Shown here in pieces: positions 43,095 to 50,665 of a stretch of DNA of 64,000 bases. The position numbers and the translations under genes are program-made. Every line of letters begins with the position of its first letter. Position 1 is the first letter of the stretch. Below the pieces are notes generated by a model. It made no database searches and was not told the origin of the DNA. It worked only from the letters and a program-made list of their open reading frames with translations. The stretch comes from Clostridiales bacterium CHKCI006 (GTDB taxonomy: Bacteria; Bacillota_I; Bacilli_A; Erysipelotrichales; Coprobacillaceae), in contig FCNA01000132.1 of assembly GCA_900018345.1 (NCBI GenBank), positions 1 to 64,000 on the forward strand, in the 5' to 3' direction.

Positions 43095-44357
43095 TTATCG
43101 CGACTCTCCTCTATCAATCTCGCTTCTTCTATGCTGTGAAAAATATGACCACAAATTATGCCGAGAAATTACATCTTCATATTTGCGGAGTTTACCACGA
43201 AGCTCACCATTTTCCTTCTCCAAGTCTACGGTGCGAAGCTGCCCCCGAACGGACTTATACTCTGCCAGCTCTGCGGTCAGTGCGGCGACCTTAGCTTTCA
43301 ACTCGCTTATCACTTTCATCGCTGCTTCCAAAGCCTTTTGTAGCTTGGATTCCTTGCGCTCCTGGACATAGAACTTCTTTGCCGTAGCTGCCAGATTTTC
43401 ATATTCAGAACGTTCCAACATAACTTTAGAGGAAAACGGAACGGCATGGGGTTCTATTTGCTCCACTTCCTGAACCGCAATCTGCTGTTTTTGAATCTTC
43501 TCAATCTTCTTTTCCAGAGAAGCTGCCTGCTGCTCTTTCTGCTGCGTTTGTGCGGTGAGTTGTTCCAATCGCTCCTGTTCCCGTTCCACCTTGAACTGGG
43601 TTACGGTCAAATGTTCCTCAGAACTTCCTCGTTCTCCACGCTCCACATCAGAATATCCGGCATTGCGCATGGCTTGGAAGAAATCATCCTGGAGGACACT
43701 GTAAGACTTCCGCAGTACCGGCTTGCCATTCTTCTGGAGAATAGGCGCACCCTGTTCATCCAATGCCGGTTTGGACAGCCATTTTTTACTGCTGCTCACC
43801 TGCATAATGGTTTCCTTGATTGTTCCCACAAGAGACTTGTCTTTGCACCTCTTGGACCAGAGGATCTGCTTCTCCACAACTGGAACATAGACCACATGGA
43901 GATGATAATGGAATACATCCTGCCCCAGTGCTTCGGACATGGCCCGGTTACGCTCATCGGCGTGCATAACAGCGGAGAGAATATACTGTTCGCCGCCAAC
44001 GATCTCTATGGCAGCTTTGTAAGCGTCCCCATAAAATCGCTTGGCAAACTCATACCCGCCATGGTTATAGAAGTAGGCGGAGTTGACATCAAAAATCAGT
44101 TCCCCGTAAAGGTTGGCATCTGATTTCAAACCACGAGTGGAGATTATGCCATCCTGCTCCATCTGAGCAAACATCTCTGCATATCCGGCGGTAGGTTTCT
44201 TAAAATGGATGTTCTGAGGGGTGCATTCTGGTATAATATCTGGGTTGGTATAGGATTCTTTTTCTCGTTCGTTGTGCCGCTGGGCATTGCCTATTTTGGC
44301 GGCGGTCAGGTTTACGTTTCTTGCACTGGTACGGTCAATCCCGTCGTTTCTCGCCAT
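43095..44357 (-). CDS. Mob/Pre-type (MobV) relaxase of the IME
   Basis: The 420-residue protein has an N-terminal relaxase domain with an Asn/Ala-rich start (RNDGIDRTSARNVNLTAAKI), FDVNSAYFYNHGGYEFAKRF and the histidine motif DVFHYHLHVVYVPV near residue 150. A long coiled coil follows (EREQERLEQLTAQTQQKEQQ ...) as in plasmid recombination enzyme Pre. It would nick the IME for transfer through the neighbouring ICE's channel. An array of mini-hairpins lies directly upstream, where an origin of transfer is expected. Confidence 0.88.
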   Translation of the reverse strand: MARNDGIDRTSARNVNLTAAKIGNAQRHNEREKESYTNPDIIPECTPQNIHFKKPTAGYAEMFAQMEQDGIISTRGLKSDANLYGELIFDVNSAYFYNHGGYEFAKRFYGDAYKAAIEIVGGEQYILSAVMHADERNRAMSEALGQDVFHYHLHVVYVPVVEKQILWSKRCKDKSLVGTIKETIMQVSSSKKWLSKPALDEQGAPILQKNGKPVLRKSYSVLQDDFFQAMRNAGYSDVERGERGSSEEHLTVTQFKVEREQERLEQLTAQTQQKEQQAASLEKKIEKIQKQQIAVQEVEQIEPHAVPFSSKVMLERSEYENLAATAKKFYVQERKESKLQKALEAAMKVISELKAKVAALTAELAEYKSVRGQLRTVDLEKENGELRGKLRKYEDVISRHNLWSYFSQHRRSEIDRGESR

Positions 44358-44379
44358 AGAGCTCCTTTCACGTTTGTAC

Positions 44380-44671
44380 GGCCTGCGGGCCGGGGCGCAC
44401 TTCCTGCGGAAGTGTAATAACCCACTATGATACTTTCATCCTGCGGCTGCAAAGTATCGTGGGGTCCTGCGGACCGCTCCCCCTTTGTCGCCCTGCGACA
44501 TTTCCCCCACACTGTGGGGGAATCTTCCCCTCGGGGGATGCGGCTCCTGCGGGAGCCTCCCTGGCTTGCGTGTGCTATCCACACAGCAAGTCAGGTGTGT
44601 CCGGCATCCTTGCCTCTGTAAGCAATCCTGCCGCCCACGGTTCGGGAAAATCCACCGGATTCTCCCGAACC
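44380..44671. repeat. Array of about ten mini-hairpins, several with a CCTGCGG core; candidate oriT/single-strand origin
   Basis: Hairpins in order: GGCC-TGCG-GGCC (44380), CACTTCC-TGC-GGAAGTG (44398), GATACTTT/AAAGTATC enclosing CCTGCGG (44429-44458), GGTCC-TGC-GGACC (44463), GTCGC-CCT-GCGAC (44487), CCCCCAC-ACT-GTGGGGG (44504), TCCCC-TCG-GGGGA (44526), GGCTCC-TGCG-GGAGCC (44542), a CTTGC/GCAAG stem (about 44563-44590), and GGTTCGGGA/TCCCGAACC enclosing AATCC/GGATT (44639-44671). CAGAG-TGCAA-CTCTG follows at 44721. It fills the 413-bp gap between the Mob gene and the replication gene. Confidence 0.75.
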
Positions 44672-44770
44672 ATCCATCTCCAAATCTGCGGACTTTTCGA
44701 TGGGGACGGTGGTGCGATACCAGAGTGCAACTCTGTGCAGGAAATGCAATAAATGCAGAAATTTCCGGTT

Positions 44771-47080
44771 TCATGCTGCAGGGTTCACAATGATTTTCAC
44801 ATCGGCTGGTCTGCCCACCGACTGGCGTTCCGGTTCTTCCAGACGAATGTATCCATGTGCCTCCAGCAATTCCAGCGTCGGAAAAATCTCCTCCGTTTTC
44901 TTGAAGAACTTCCCCCGGCACATCTGAAAAAGCTCCGAACGCTTGATCACCGACACGTTCTTCTTTTTCAGCTTTGCCAGGACAAATTTGGCTTTCTGGA
45001 TGGTCAAGTCAGTACCCATCATGGAATAGGCGTAGGTGGAATGAGCCAGAAAATATTTGCCGATCTGAATTGCCCTGCTCATCGTAGAAGCTGTCACTTC
45101 TGTTTTGTCATCTTCCATATCAGCACAGTGCAACAATCCCGCAATCCGGAGTACGGCACCGATATATTTACTTGCCCAATCGGAAATTGCCTGTCCCTCG
45201 CCAACCAGAAACTTCTCATGTTCCTGAAAGTAATCGGCCATCAGGTCAAAGGCTTTTTCGGAAAGGTGTACCGTCTGGGCATCCCCATCAATTGGCAGAG
45301 CCATCAGGCGAAAAATCAAGCTACGGTAAGCGGCGGTTACTTCGGGCGGAATCGGCTGGGTACGAAAGATCCGGCTGCCAATTCTGGACGGTGGGGACGC
45401 ATACAGGAAGCGGGCAATCAAGCCCCGCCCGGTCATGGTGGTATTGGACATGATTTCATCCAGCACACTGGGCTGAATAGAGAGGATAGCCGACAGTGCC
45501 GGGTGCATGATGCACTCTGCTTCACGGGTCATTCGATCCACATAAATGGCATCTCCACAATGGCCTTTCAGCCAGACATCAATGTTGGATTTGTTGGAAT
45601 ACCGTCCTGCCATGATGTCAAAGATACCTCCTTCCGTAGAGATCACCGAGAATACCCCATTGTTAGATGCCATCAAGCTGGTCAGCGCTTCACTGGAACA
45701 ATCGTCCGCAAAAAAGCGAACCGGTTTTAGTTCTGGAGTTTCTTCCAGCTGTTCCTGAAGCTGCCGCAGCTCCAACTCCATTTCCCGGCTTTCCTTGCGC
45801 TCCAGCTTCTTTTGCAGACCGGAGATCTGGCGCCCCATAGATTCCCTCTGCAAATGGTTTTCCCGTATTTCCATGCTGTGAGCCTTGTTATATTCCTGCT
45901 CATACTCATAGAGGAATGTGGTCATATCCCGCATGACGCTGGACTTTCGCTCCCCCGGTGCGGCGATCACCACTGTGTACAAGCTCAAAGGCTCACAGTA
46001 TCCTGGCGTTCCCTCTATCTTGTATTTCCCTTGTAAGCAGGTTGCCAACACACCCAGGCTGATCACCGCTGCCATGTCCGGGGCAGTCTGACTGTGTTCG
46101 GCCACCGCACTCACATAATTTCGAATCACATCCGGGAGAGCGTCTACCGGAAATGCAGGCAGGTCACTCCACTGTGGCGTCAGCGGAACAAGGGGCTGAA
46201 AAAACGGTGCGGGCTCGGATTTTGGCGTGTAGATCTCCCGGCAATGCTCGATTGCCTTCTGAATGGTGATTGCACCATACGTTGTGCCGGATTGCTGCCG
46301 GTCCCATTTATCCCGCATCAATCCCGACTGCCGGAACATAGTGTCCATCTTGGCAGCATCCCGTCCTGTCCAAAAGGCGAGATGACTGCACAGCGCCAGA
46401 TCTGCCTCTGATGGGGACGAATATCCCTCCAGCGAACCGTTCCAAAGGGCTGTGAACGCTGCCCCATTCTTACTGCTTTTTGCCAGTTGCAGAAGCTGCT
46501 CCATGCTTAAATCAGAGTTTTTTGCATTTATTGCATTTTCTGCGCCTATCTCTGGCCTGCGCATGAACTTGTCCAGTAACACTTGCAGCTCCTGGGTCCG
46601 GTCACCATACTCATAATCCTCACAGCGGTTTCCGGTCACGGTGACATATTTGTTGGTTGCTCCCGCCACATAAACCTCGATTCCGGCCTGATGGTTTATA
46701 ATGTAGAATCGCTTGGTATCATACTGAAAGCCTTTTGCCGAAAAGAGGATGTGCAGACCGTTGCCGCTGGGGCTGTACTCGGTATAGCTGTGCATTAAGG
46801 CCACAATTTCTGCGGCGGCCTGGGTGTAATAGCCGCTGTCCGAAAGGCAGTTGTCCAGGTCAATCGCACAGATGCCGTTGAAAATGCCAATTCCAATGCC
46901 ATCATATCCGCTGGCCTGTACTGCTGTTTTATAAGGTACGAAGCTGGAAGGATCGTTGCTTTTCGCTCCCAGGCCGGTTTCCGGCTGGTATGGCACCTTC
47001 GTTTTCCTCCCATTCCGTTCCTCGTACTTCCAGCAGCAGAACAGACCATTTTGTATGATGCTGACTGGTAAAGCTGTCAA
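44771..47080 (-). CDS. Primase/DUF3987-type replication protein of the IME
   Basis: The 769-residue protein has an N-terminal primase-like domain (VPYQPETGLGAKSNDPSSF, GIFNGICAIDLDNCLSDSG, YTEYSPSGNGLHILFSA), then a DUF3987-type helicase/NTPase domain (VVIAAPGERKSSVMRDMTTF, a Walker A-like loop; FFADDCSSEALTSLMASNNG, Walker B-like). A winged C-terminal end (VIKRSELFQMCRGKFF) follows. It probably initiates replication of the excised IME. The start is TTG 47080 with AAGGAGG 8 nt upstream. Confidence 0.87.
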   Translation of the reverse strand: MTALPVSIIQNGLFCCWKYEERNGRKTKVPYQPETGLGAKSNDPSSFVPYKTAVQASGYDGIGIGIFNGICAIDLDNCLSDSGYYTQAAAEIVALMHSYTEYSPSGNGLHILFSAKGFQYDTKRFYIINHQAGIEVYVAGATNKYVTVTGNRCEDYEYGDRTQELQVLLDKFMRRPEIGAENAINAKNSDLSMEQLLQLAKSSKNGAAFTALWNGSLEGYSSPSEADLALCSHLAFWTGRDAAKMDTMFRQSGLMRDKWDRQQSGTTYGAITIQKAIEHCREIYTPKSEPAPFFQPLVPLTPQWSDLPAFPVDALPDVIRNYVSAVAEHSQTAPDMAAVISLGVLATCLQGKYKIEGTPGYCEPLSLYTVVIAAPGERKSSVMRDMTTFLYEYEQEYNKAHSMEIRENHLQRESMGRQISGLQKKLERKESREMELELRQLQEQLEETPELKPVRFFADDCSSEALTSLMASNNGVFSVISTEGGIFDIMAGRYSNKSNIDVWLKGHCGDAIYVDRMTREAECIMHPALSAILSIQPSVLDEIMSNTTMTGRGLIARFLYASPPSRIGSRIFRTQPIPPEVTAAYRSLIFRLMALPIDGDAQTVHLSEKAFDLMADYFQEHEKFLVGEGQAISDWASKYIGAVLRIAGLLHCADMEDDKTEVTASTMSRAIQIGKYFLAHSTYAYSMMGTDLTIQKAKFVLAKLKKKNVSVIKRSELFQMCRGKFFKKTEEIFPTLELLEAHGYIRLEEPERQSVGRPADVKIIVNPAA

Positions 47081-47104
47081 ATTCTGTTCCTCCTTAAATA
47101 ATTG

Positions 47105-47219
47105 TTGAATTTGGCAGCTGTCGTGTTATAATATCCTTGCTGAGTGATAGTCACACGGTAGCTGCCGTTTGTACTGTCCGCCAAGAGTTCTCATCTGCCA
47201 GGATGAGGGCTCTTTTTTT
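47105..47219 (+). ncRNA. Candidate small RNA with own promoter and terminator, antiparallel to the replication gene leader
   Basis: TTGAAT (47105-47110), 16 bp, then TATAAT (47127-47132) predicts a start near 47,139. About 45 nt further lies a terminator hairpin AGAGTTCTCATC / GATGAGGGCTCT (47184-47213) followed by seven T. The RNA of about 80 nt would run opposite to the mRNA linking the xis-like and replication genes and cover the leader upstream of the replication gene. This is the arrangement of plasmid counter-transcribed copy-control RNAs. Confidence 0.6.
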
Positions 47220-47451
47220 ATGCGGTTTCCGGCTGGAAGTATCCAATTTCCTCCCACACCTTTCTGTCGGGGCAGTAGTAGTTGTACTCGTTGGAGTTTT
47301 CCAGCTTGATCGCATAGCCGAATTTCAGGATTCCCTGCTGCAAGCCAATGCGCACATACTGGGCATCCTTGTGCATGGCGGCTGCAATCTCGGTGATGGG
47401 GACATTGCGTCCAGTGAAGGGCGGCAGTTCGACATAAACTTTCTTTTCCAT
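47218..47451 (-). CDS. Small DNA-binding protein, probable excisionase (Xis-like)
   Basis: The 77-residue protein begins MEKKVYVELPPFTGRNVPIT and has a winged-helix-like segment (EIAAAMHKDAQYVRIGLQQG) similar to MerR-type excisionases. It is divergent from the XRE repressor and 850 bp from the integrase. Its start has GGAGGTCATT just upstream. The name Xis is inferred from size, fold and position. Confidence 0.72.
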   Translation of the reverse strand: MEKKVYVELPPFTGRNVPITEIAAAMHKDAQYVRIGLQQGILKFGYAIKLENSNEYNYYCPDRKVWEEIGYFQPETA

Positions 47452-47476
47452 GTGAATGACCTCCTTATTGCCGATA

Positions 47477-47530
47477 TACGAATTATTAATTCGTATTTTT
47501 GATTATAAACCCTCCAGAACGGCTTGTCAA
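47477..47530 (-). promoter_or_regulatory. xis-side promoter with palindromic operator
   Basis: On the minus strand TTGACA (47525-47530), 17 bp, TATAAT (47502-47507) is a consensus promoter. The expected start lies at the edge of a perfect palindrome TACGAATT-ATT-AATTCGTA (47477-47495), a good operator for the divergent XRE repressor. Confidence 0.8.
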
Positions 47531-47549
47531 CACTAAATGCGAAAAAATT

Positions 47550-47593
47550 ATTCGTATTACGACCTTGTAATTCGCACGACTTCGTGTTACAAT
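47550..47593 (+). promoter_or_regulatory. Promoter of the XRE repressor with related half-sites
   Basis: TTGTAA (47565-47570), 17 bp, TACAAT (47588-47593) on the plus strand. ATTCGTATTACGA and AATTCGCACGA overlap the promoter and resemble the palindrome on the xis side, which suggests binding of the same repressor. Confidence 0.72.
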
Positions 47594-47611
47594 ACAAACG
47601 AGGTGATGACA

Positions 47612-48238
47612 ATGCACAGAAACCCAGCTGAAATTGGCGAGAGAATCAAGGCAGCCCGCAAGGCCGCTCACTTGAGCCAAACAGAGCTGGCACAGCGTCT
47701 GGACAAGACAATGCGCACAGTTCAAAAATACGAAAGCGGTGAAATTGAGCCATCCATAGCGATGATCAATGCCATCGCCAAAATCTTAAACATATCTCCG
47801 GCAGACCTGATTGGCTACCAGAAACCCGAAATCCAGCTGGACAGCCTGTCTGATGTGATTGCGGTTCTTTACCAATTAAACAAGAAGGCCGGTATCCGGT
47901 TCGAGATCGATGTCCAGCGCCCGCCCCACAGCGAAGAATGGTCCTGCTCCCTGAAATTCAAAGGAAATGACCACTCCGCCGAGATGAATGATTCCCTGTG
48001 CCTGATTTTGGAAGAGTTCCGGGATGAGCGTGAAAAGCTGGAAACCTATTGGACCGATCAAGAATCCTTTGACCGTTGGATTGAAAAAGAACTGGCTTAC
48101 TACGCAGATGCCAAGTTGCAGGACAAGGAAGTGGAAGTCCTCTCCGATTTGGAGCGCATTCACCGGCGCAACGAACTGGATCGGCAGATGCTGGAGAAAA
48201 TGAAAAAGGCCGCCGAGGAAAACGGCGACCAGGAGTAA
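47612..48238 (+). CDS. XRE-family repressor of the IME
   Basis: The 208-residue protein has an N-terminal helix-turn-helix (IGERIKAARKAAHLSQTELA, then MRTVQKYESGEIEPSIAMIN) and a C-terminal domain without a visible protease (Ser/Lys) motif. It ends in a charged coiled coil. ATG 47612 follows GAGGTG by 6 nt. It probably holds the IME in the integrated state by repressing the xis/replication operon through TACGAAT-type operators. Confidence 0.87.
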   Translation: MHRNPAEIGERIKAARKAAHLSQTELAQRLDKTMRTVQKYESGEIEPSIAMINAIAKILNISPADLIGYQKPEIQLDSLSDVIAVLYQLNKKAGIRFEIDVQRPPHSEEWSCSLKFKGNDHSAEMNDSLCLILEEFRDEREKLETYWTDQESFDRWIEKELAYYADAKLQDKEVEVLSDLERIHRRNELDRQMLEKMKKAAEENGDQE

Positions 48239-48305
48239 CAGAGGGTGTTGCATACCCTTTATCAAATTTAATTCAAACGCTGGGAGAAAGGAAGTTTGAG
48301 ATTTT

Positions 48306-49358
48306 TTGAGATTACCCAACGGATATGGAAGCGTCAAGAAAATGTCCGGAAAGCGAAGAAGGCCCTATGCAGTGAGGAAAACGGTAGGGTGGCACGTCAA
48401 CCCTGAAACAGGAAAGTCTGTTCAGGAACAAATCACCATCGGCTATGCGGCAACCAGAGCAGAGGGGCTGCAAATGCTGGCAGAGTACAACAACAATCCC
48501 TTTGACATCAAGGCATCCAAGGCCACCTTCCAGGAGGTCTATGAACGCTGGTCAAAGGAGAAGTTCCCCACCATCTCCAAGTCAAATGTAAAAGGCTATG
48601 AAGCGTCCTATCGGGTGTGCGGAACACTTTACAACAAGGTGTTTCGGGACATTCGGCTGATGGACCTTCAATTTGTGGTGGACACCTGTGAGAAGAATTA
48701 CCCCACTCTGAAAAAACTCAAGGGGCTGTTCAACCAGCTGTATGCCTACGCCATGAAAAACGATATCTGCAACAAGGATTACTCCGAGTTTGTGGATTTG
48801 AGCCGGTACAAGGATAAGAATCCAAACAAACGTGACCGGAACAAGTTCACAAAGGAGCAGATTGCCCGCCTATGGGAGCTTGCAGAGGACCCGTACTATC
48901 AGATCGTGCTGATGCTGATCTACAACGGTTGCCGCATCTCGGAGTTCCTCGACTTGAAAAAGGAAAACGTACATCTGGAAGAACAGTATTTCGATGTGAT
49001 CGCCAGCAAAACCGAAAACGGCCTGCGGAAAGTTCCCATTGCCGACAAGGTGCTACCATTCTACAAAGCGTGGTACGAAGGTTCTCAGTGTGAATATCTG
49101 CTCCACACACCGGATCAAAAGCACTTTGACTACAGGAACTACTACGACAGTTACTTCACGCCCCTGATGGAGCAGCTTGGATATGACCAAACGCCACACT
49201 GTACCCGGCACACCTGTATCTCCATGCTGACAGAAGCCCACGTAGACCAAACCATGATCAAGAAGATTGTGGGACACTCCGGTGCCATGACGCTCACCGA
49301 ACGTGTCTACACCCACCTGGATATTGAAACACTGGTGGAGGCAATCAACAAGATCTAA
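48306..49358 (+). CDS. int: Tyrosine recombinase/integrase of the IME
   Basis: The 350-residue protein has an N-terminal DNA-binding part (RLPNGYGSVKKMSGKRRRPY), a core-binding domain (ATFQEVYERWSKEKFPTISK) and a catalytic domain with R in YNGCRISEFLDL, K in ASKTENGLRKV, HxxR in HCTRHTCISML, H in GHSGAMTLTERV and the nucleophile in VYTHLD. The start is TTG 48306, with AAAGGAAG upstream. It is 250 bp from the att repeat at rpsI, the normal place for the gene that made the insertion. Confidence 0.95.
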   Translation: MRLPNGYGSVKKMSGKRRRPYAVRKTVGWHVNPETGKSVQEQITIGYAATRAEGLQMLAEYNNNPFDIKASKATFQEVYERWSKEKFPTISKSNVKGYEASYRVCGTLYNKVFRDIRLMDLQFVVDTCEKNYPTLKKLKGLFNQLYAYAMKNDICNKDYSEFVDLSRYKDKNPNKRDRNKFTKEQIARLWELAEDPYYQIVLMLIYNGCRISEFLDLKKENVHLEEQYFDVIASKTENGLRKVPIADKVLPFYKAWYEGSQCEYLLHTPDQKHFDYRNYYDSYFTPLMEQLGYDQTPHCTRHTCISMLTEAHVDQTMIKKIVGHSGAMTLTERVYTHLDIETLVEAINKI

Positions 49359-49390
49359 ACGGAAGAAGGAAAAGCCGTGCAACACAAAAA

Positions 49391-49429
49391 AAGCAGGAGA
49401 TACGCTCCTTGCGGAACGATCTCCTGCTT
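49391..49429. terminator. Hairpin after the integrase gene
   Basis: AAGCAGGAGAT / ATCTCCTGCTT form a perfect 11-bp stem, 33 bp after the integrase stop and with an A-run before it. T-rich sequence follows after about 8 bp. A second small hairpin TTGCTTC-TTAC-GAAGCAA lies near 49,481-49,498 and could be an integrase arm site. Confidence 0.6.
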
Positions 49430-49610
49430 CATAAGGCTTTTGTTTTCGCTTGCGATTCTTGTTCCTTGTGTGCTCCTTGCTTGCTTCTTACGAAGCAAAA
49501 CGGAACACTCCTGAGGAACTCTCACAACTCCAAAACCATCCAATTTTCTGCAAAACAGCGTCCAAAGACGTACTGAGAAGCAGTGGAAATTATCTCTTGG
49601 GTAAGTGAGA

Positions 49611-49627
49611 TTAGCGCTTGCTGAACT
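49611..49627. repeat. att core at the rpsI 3' end (right end of IME)
   Basis: TTAGCGCTTGCTGAACT covers the rpsI stop and last codons (FSKR) and is repeated exactly at 37,429. The gene end stays intact after insertion. Confidence 0.85.
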
Positions 49628-50003
49628 GCGGAGCGCGACGGGCAGCCTTGAGGCCGTATTTCTTACGTTCTTTTACACGTGCATCACGTGTTAAGAGTCC
49701 AGCAGCTTTTAATACTGGTCTGTAATCGTCTCCAGCTTCAAGTAAGGCTCTAGCAACACCGTGACGAACGGCACCAGCCTGTCCTGAGAATCCGCCACCT
49801 TTAACATTAACTTTAACATCGAATTTTCCCTTTGTAGAAGTTAATTCTAAAGGCTGATTGATCATCATCATTAACACTTCTGATGGGAAGTATTCGTTAG
49901 CTACTTTACCGTTAACGACGAAATTACCTGTACCTGGTGTTAAGATAACACGTGCTACAGAAGATTTTCTACGTCCAGTTCCTCTATATTGTACATTTGC
50001 CAT
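49611..50003 (-). CDS. rpsI: 30S ribosomal protein S9
   Basis: The 130-residue protein begins [20 protein letters not shown] and ends APQFSKR, the universal S9 C-terminus that reaches the P-site tRNA. Contains [20 protein letters not shown]. It follows rplM by 20 bp in the usual operon. Its 3' end is the insertion target of the IME. Confidence 0.99.
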   Translation of the reverse strand: MANVQYRGTGRRKSSVARVILTPGTGNFVVNGKVANEYFPSEVLMMMINQPLELTSTKGKFDVKVNVKGGGFSGQAGAVRHGVARALLEAGDDYRPVLKAAGLLTRDARVKERKKYGLKAARRAPQFSKR

Positions 50004-50023
50004 AGTAGTCTCTCCTCCCTTAA

Positions 50024-50461
50024 TTAACCTTTAAACGTTAACGTTTCAGGTTTCTGTGCAGCATGTGGATGTTCACTGCCTGCATATACAAACAGTTTCA
50101 TACCCTGTTTTCTACCTAAAGTGTTATGTGGTAACATACCTTTTACAGCAGATTCAACAAAACCAACAGGATCTTTTTCTAAGAATTGTCTAGCAGTTTT
50201 AGATTTCAGACCGCCTAACCATCCAGAATGATGGTAGTACATCTTCTTATCTAATTTTTTACCAGTCATAACGACTTTTGATGCATTGACAATAATTACA
50301 TAATCTCCTGTATCAACATGTGGTGTATAAGTAGGTTTATGTTTACCTCTTAATACAGTTGCTACCTGGCTAGCTAAACGACCTAAAGTCATGCCAGCTG
50401 CATCAACGACATACCATTTACGTTCGATTGTTGCTTCTTTAGCCATTGTTGTTTGACGCAT
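50024..50461 (-). CDS. rplM: 50S ribosomal protein L13
   Basis: The 145-residue protein has the L13 blocks [33 protein letters not shown] and [16 protein letters not shown]. The start has AGGAGGAAATTAAC upstream. A short extension [14 protein letters not shown] precedes the typical core; ATG 50,446 inside it is possible but lacks a better ribosome site. Confidence 0.99.
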   Translation of the reverse strand: MRQTTMAKEATIERKWYVVDAAGMTLGRLASQVATVLRGKHKPTYTPHVDTGDYVIIVNASKVVMTGKKLDKKMYYHHSGWLGGLKSKTARQFLEKDPVGFVESAVKGMLPHNTLGRKQGMKLFVYAGSEHPHAAQKPETLTFKG

Positions 50462-50523
50462 TGTTAATTTCCTCCTGATCCAATGTAGTTTCCGGGGCTA
50501 CTTTGGGGGCAAATTAGTGCCAC
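50462..50523 (-). ncRNA. Possible L13 leader (autoregulatory mRNA element)
   Basis: Between the promoter and rplM the mRNA begins near 50,522 and contains GCACTAATTTGCCCCC and a GTAG/CTAC hairpin with CCCCGGAAA loop. An L13 leader is known upstream of rplM in Firmicutes; this assignment rests on position and a plausible hairpin only. Confidence 0.45.
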
Positions 50524-50528
50524 GATTA

Positions 50529-50557
50529 ATTATAGGCTAATCCCTATCTTTTGTCAA
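50529..50557 (-). promoter_or_regulatory. Consensus promoter of rplM-rpsI
   Basis: On the minus strand TTGACA (50552-50557), 17 bp, TATAAT (50529-50534): a perfect housekeeping promoter about 70 bp before rplM, as expected for a ribosomal operon. Confidence 0.9.
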
Positions 50558-50665
50558 CAGAAAATCATGGATAAAAGAACGAAAAATGCAGTTATGTCAA
50601 TTCTTTTTTCATCTCCTCTCAGTAAGAAGAAATCCTTTTTAAGATCGTATGAAACTTGTTTATCC

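Larger units (their letters stand above)
37446..49627. mobile_element. 12.2-kb integrative mobilizable element (IME) inserted at rpsI
   Basis: The segment is bounded by the 17-bp repeat and contains a complete mobile set: integrase next to rpsI, XRE repressor, xis-like gene, replication primase/helicase, Mob/Pre relaxase, TnpV pair, plus a defence cargo operon. It has no VirB4/VirD4 of its own, so it would need a helper such as the adjacent ICE for transfer. Confidence 0.8.

Noticed and set aside
44380-44671. Possibility that the hairpin array is a CRISPR array.
   Set aside because: Stem sequences and spacings vary, there are no constant repeats with unique spacers, and no cas genes are nearby.
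44436-44927. Several 90-160-codon frames on both strands between the Mob and replication genes.
   Set aside because: All run through the hairpin array and have no ribosome site or domain; the open frames are a by-product of palindromic GC-rich DNA.
44742-46538. A 16-bp inverted match (AAATGCAATAAATGCA at 44742 and its complement at 46523) inside the IME.
   Set aside because: The sequence is low in complexity, the second copy is inside coding sequence, and one match of this length is roughly expected by chance among all pairs in 64 kb.
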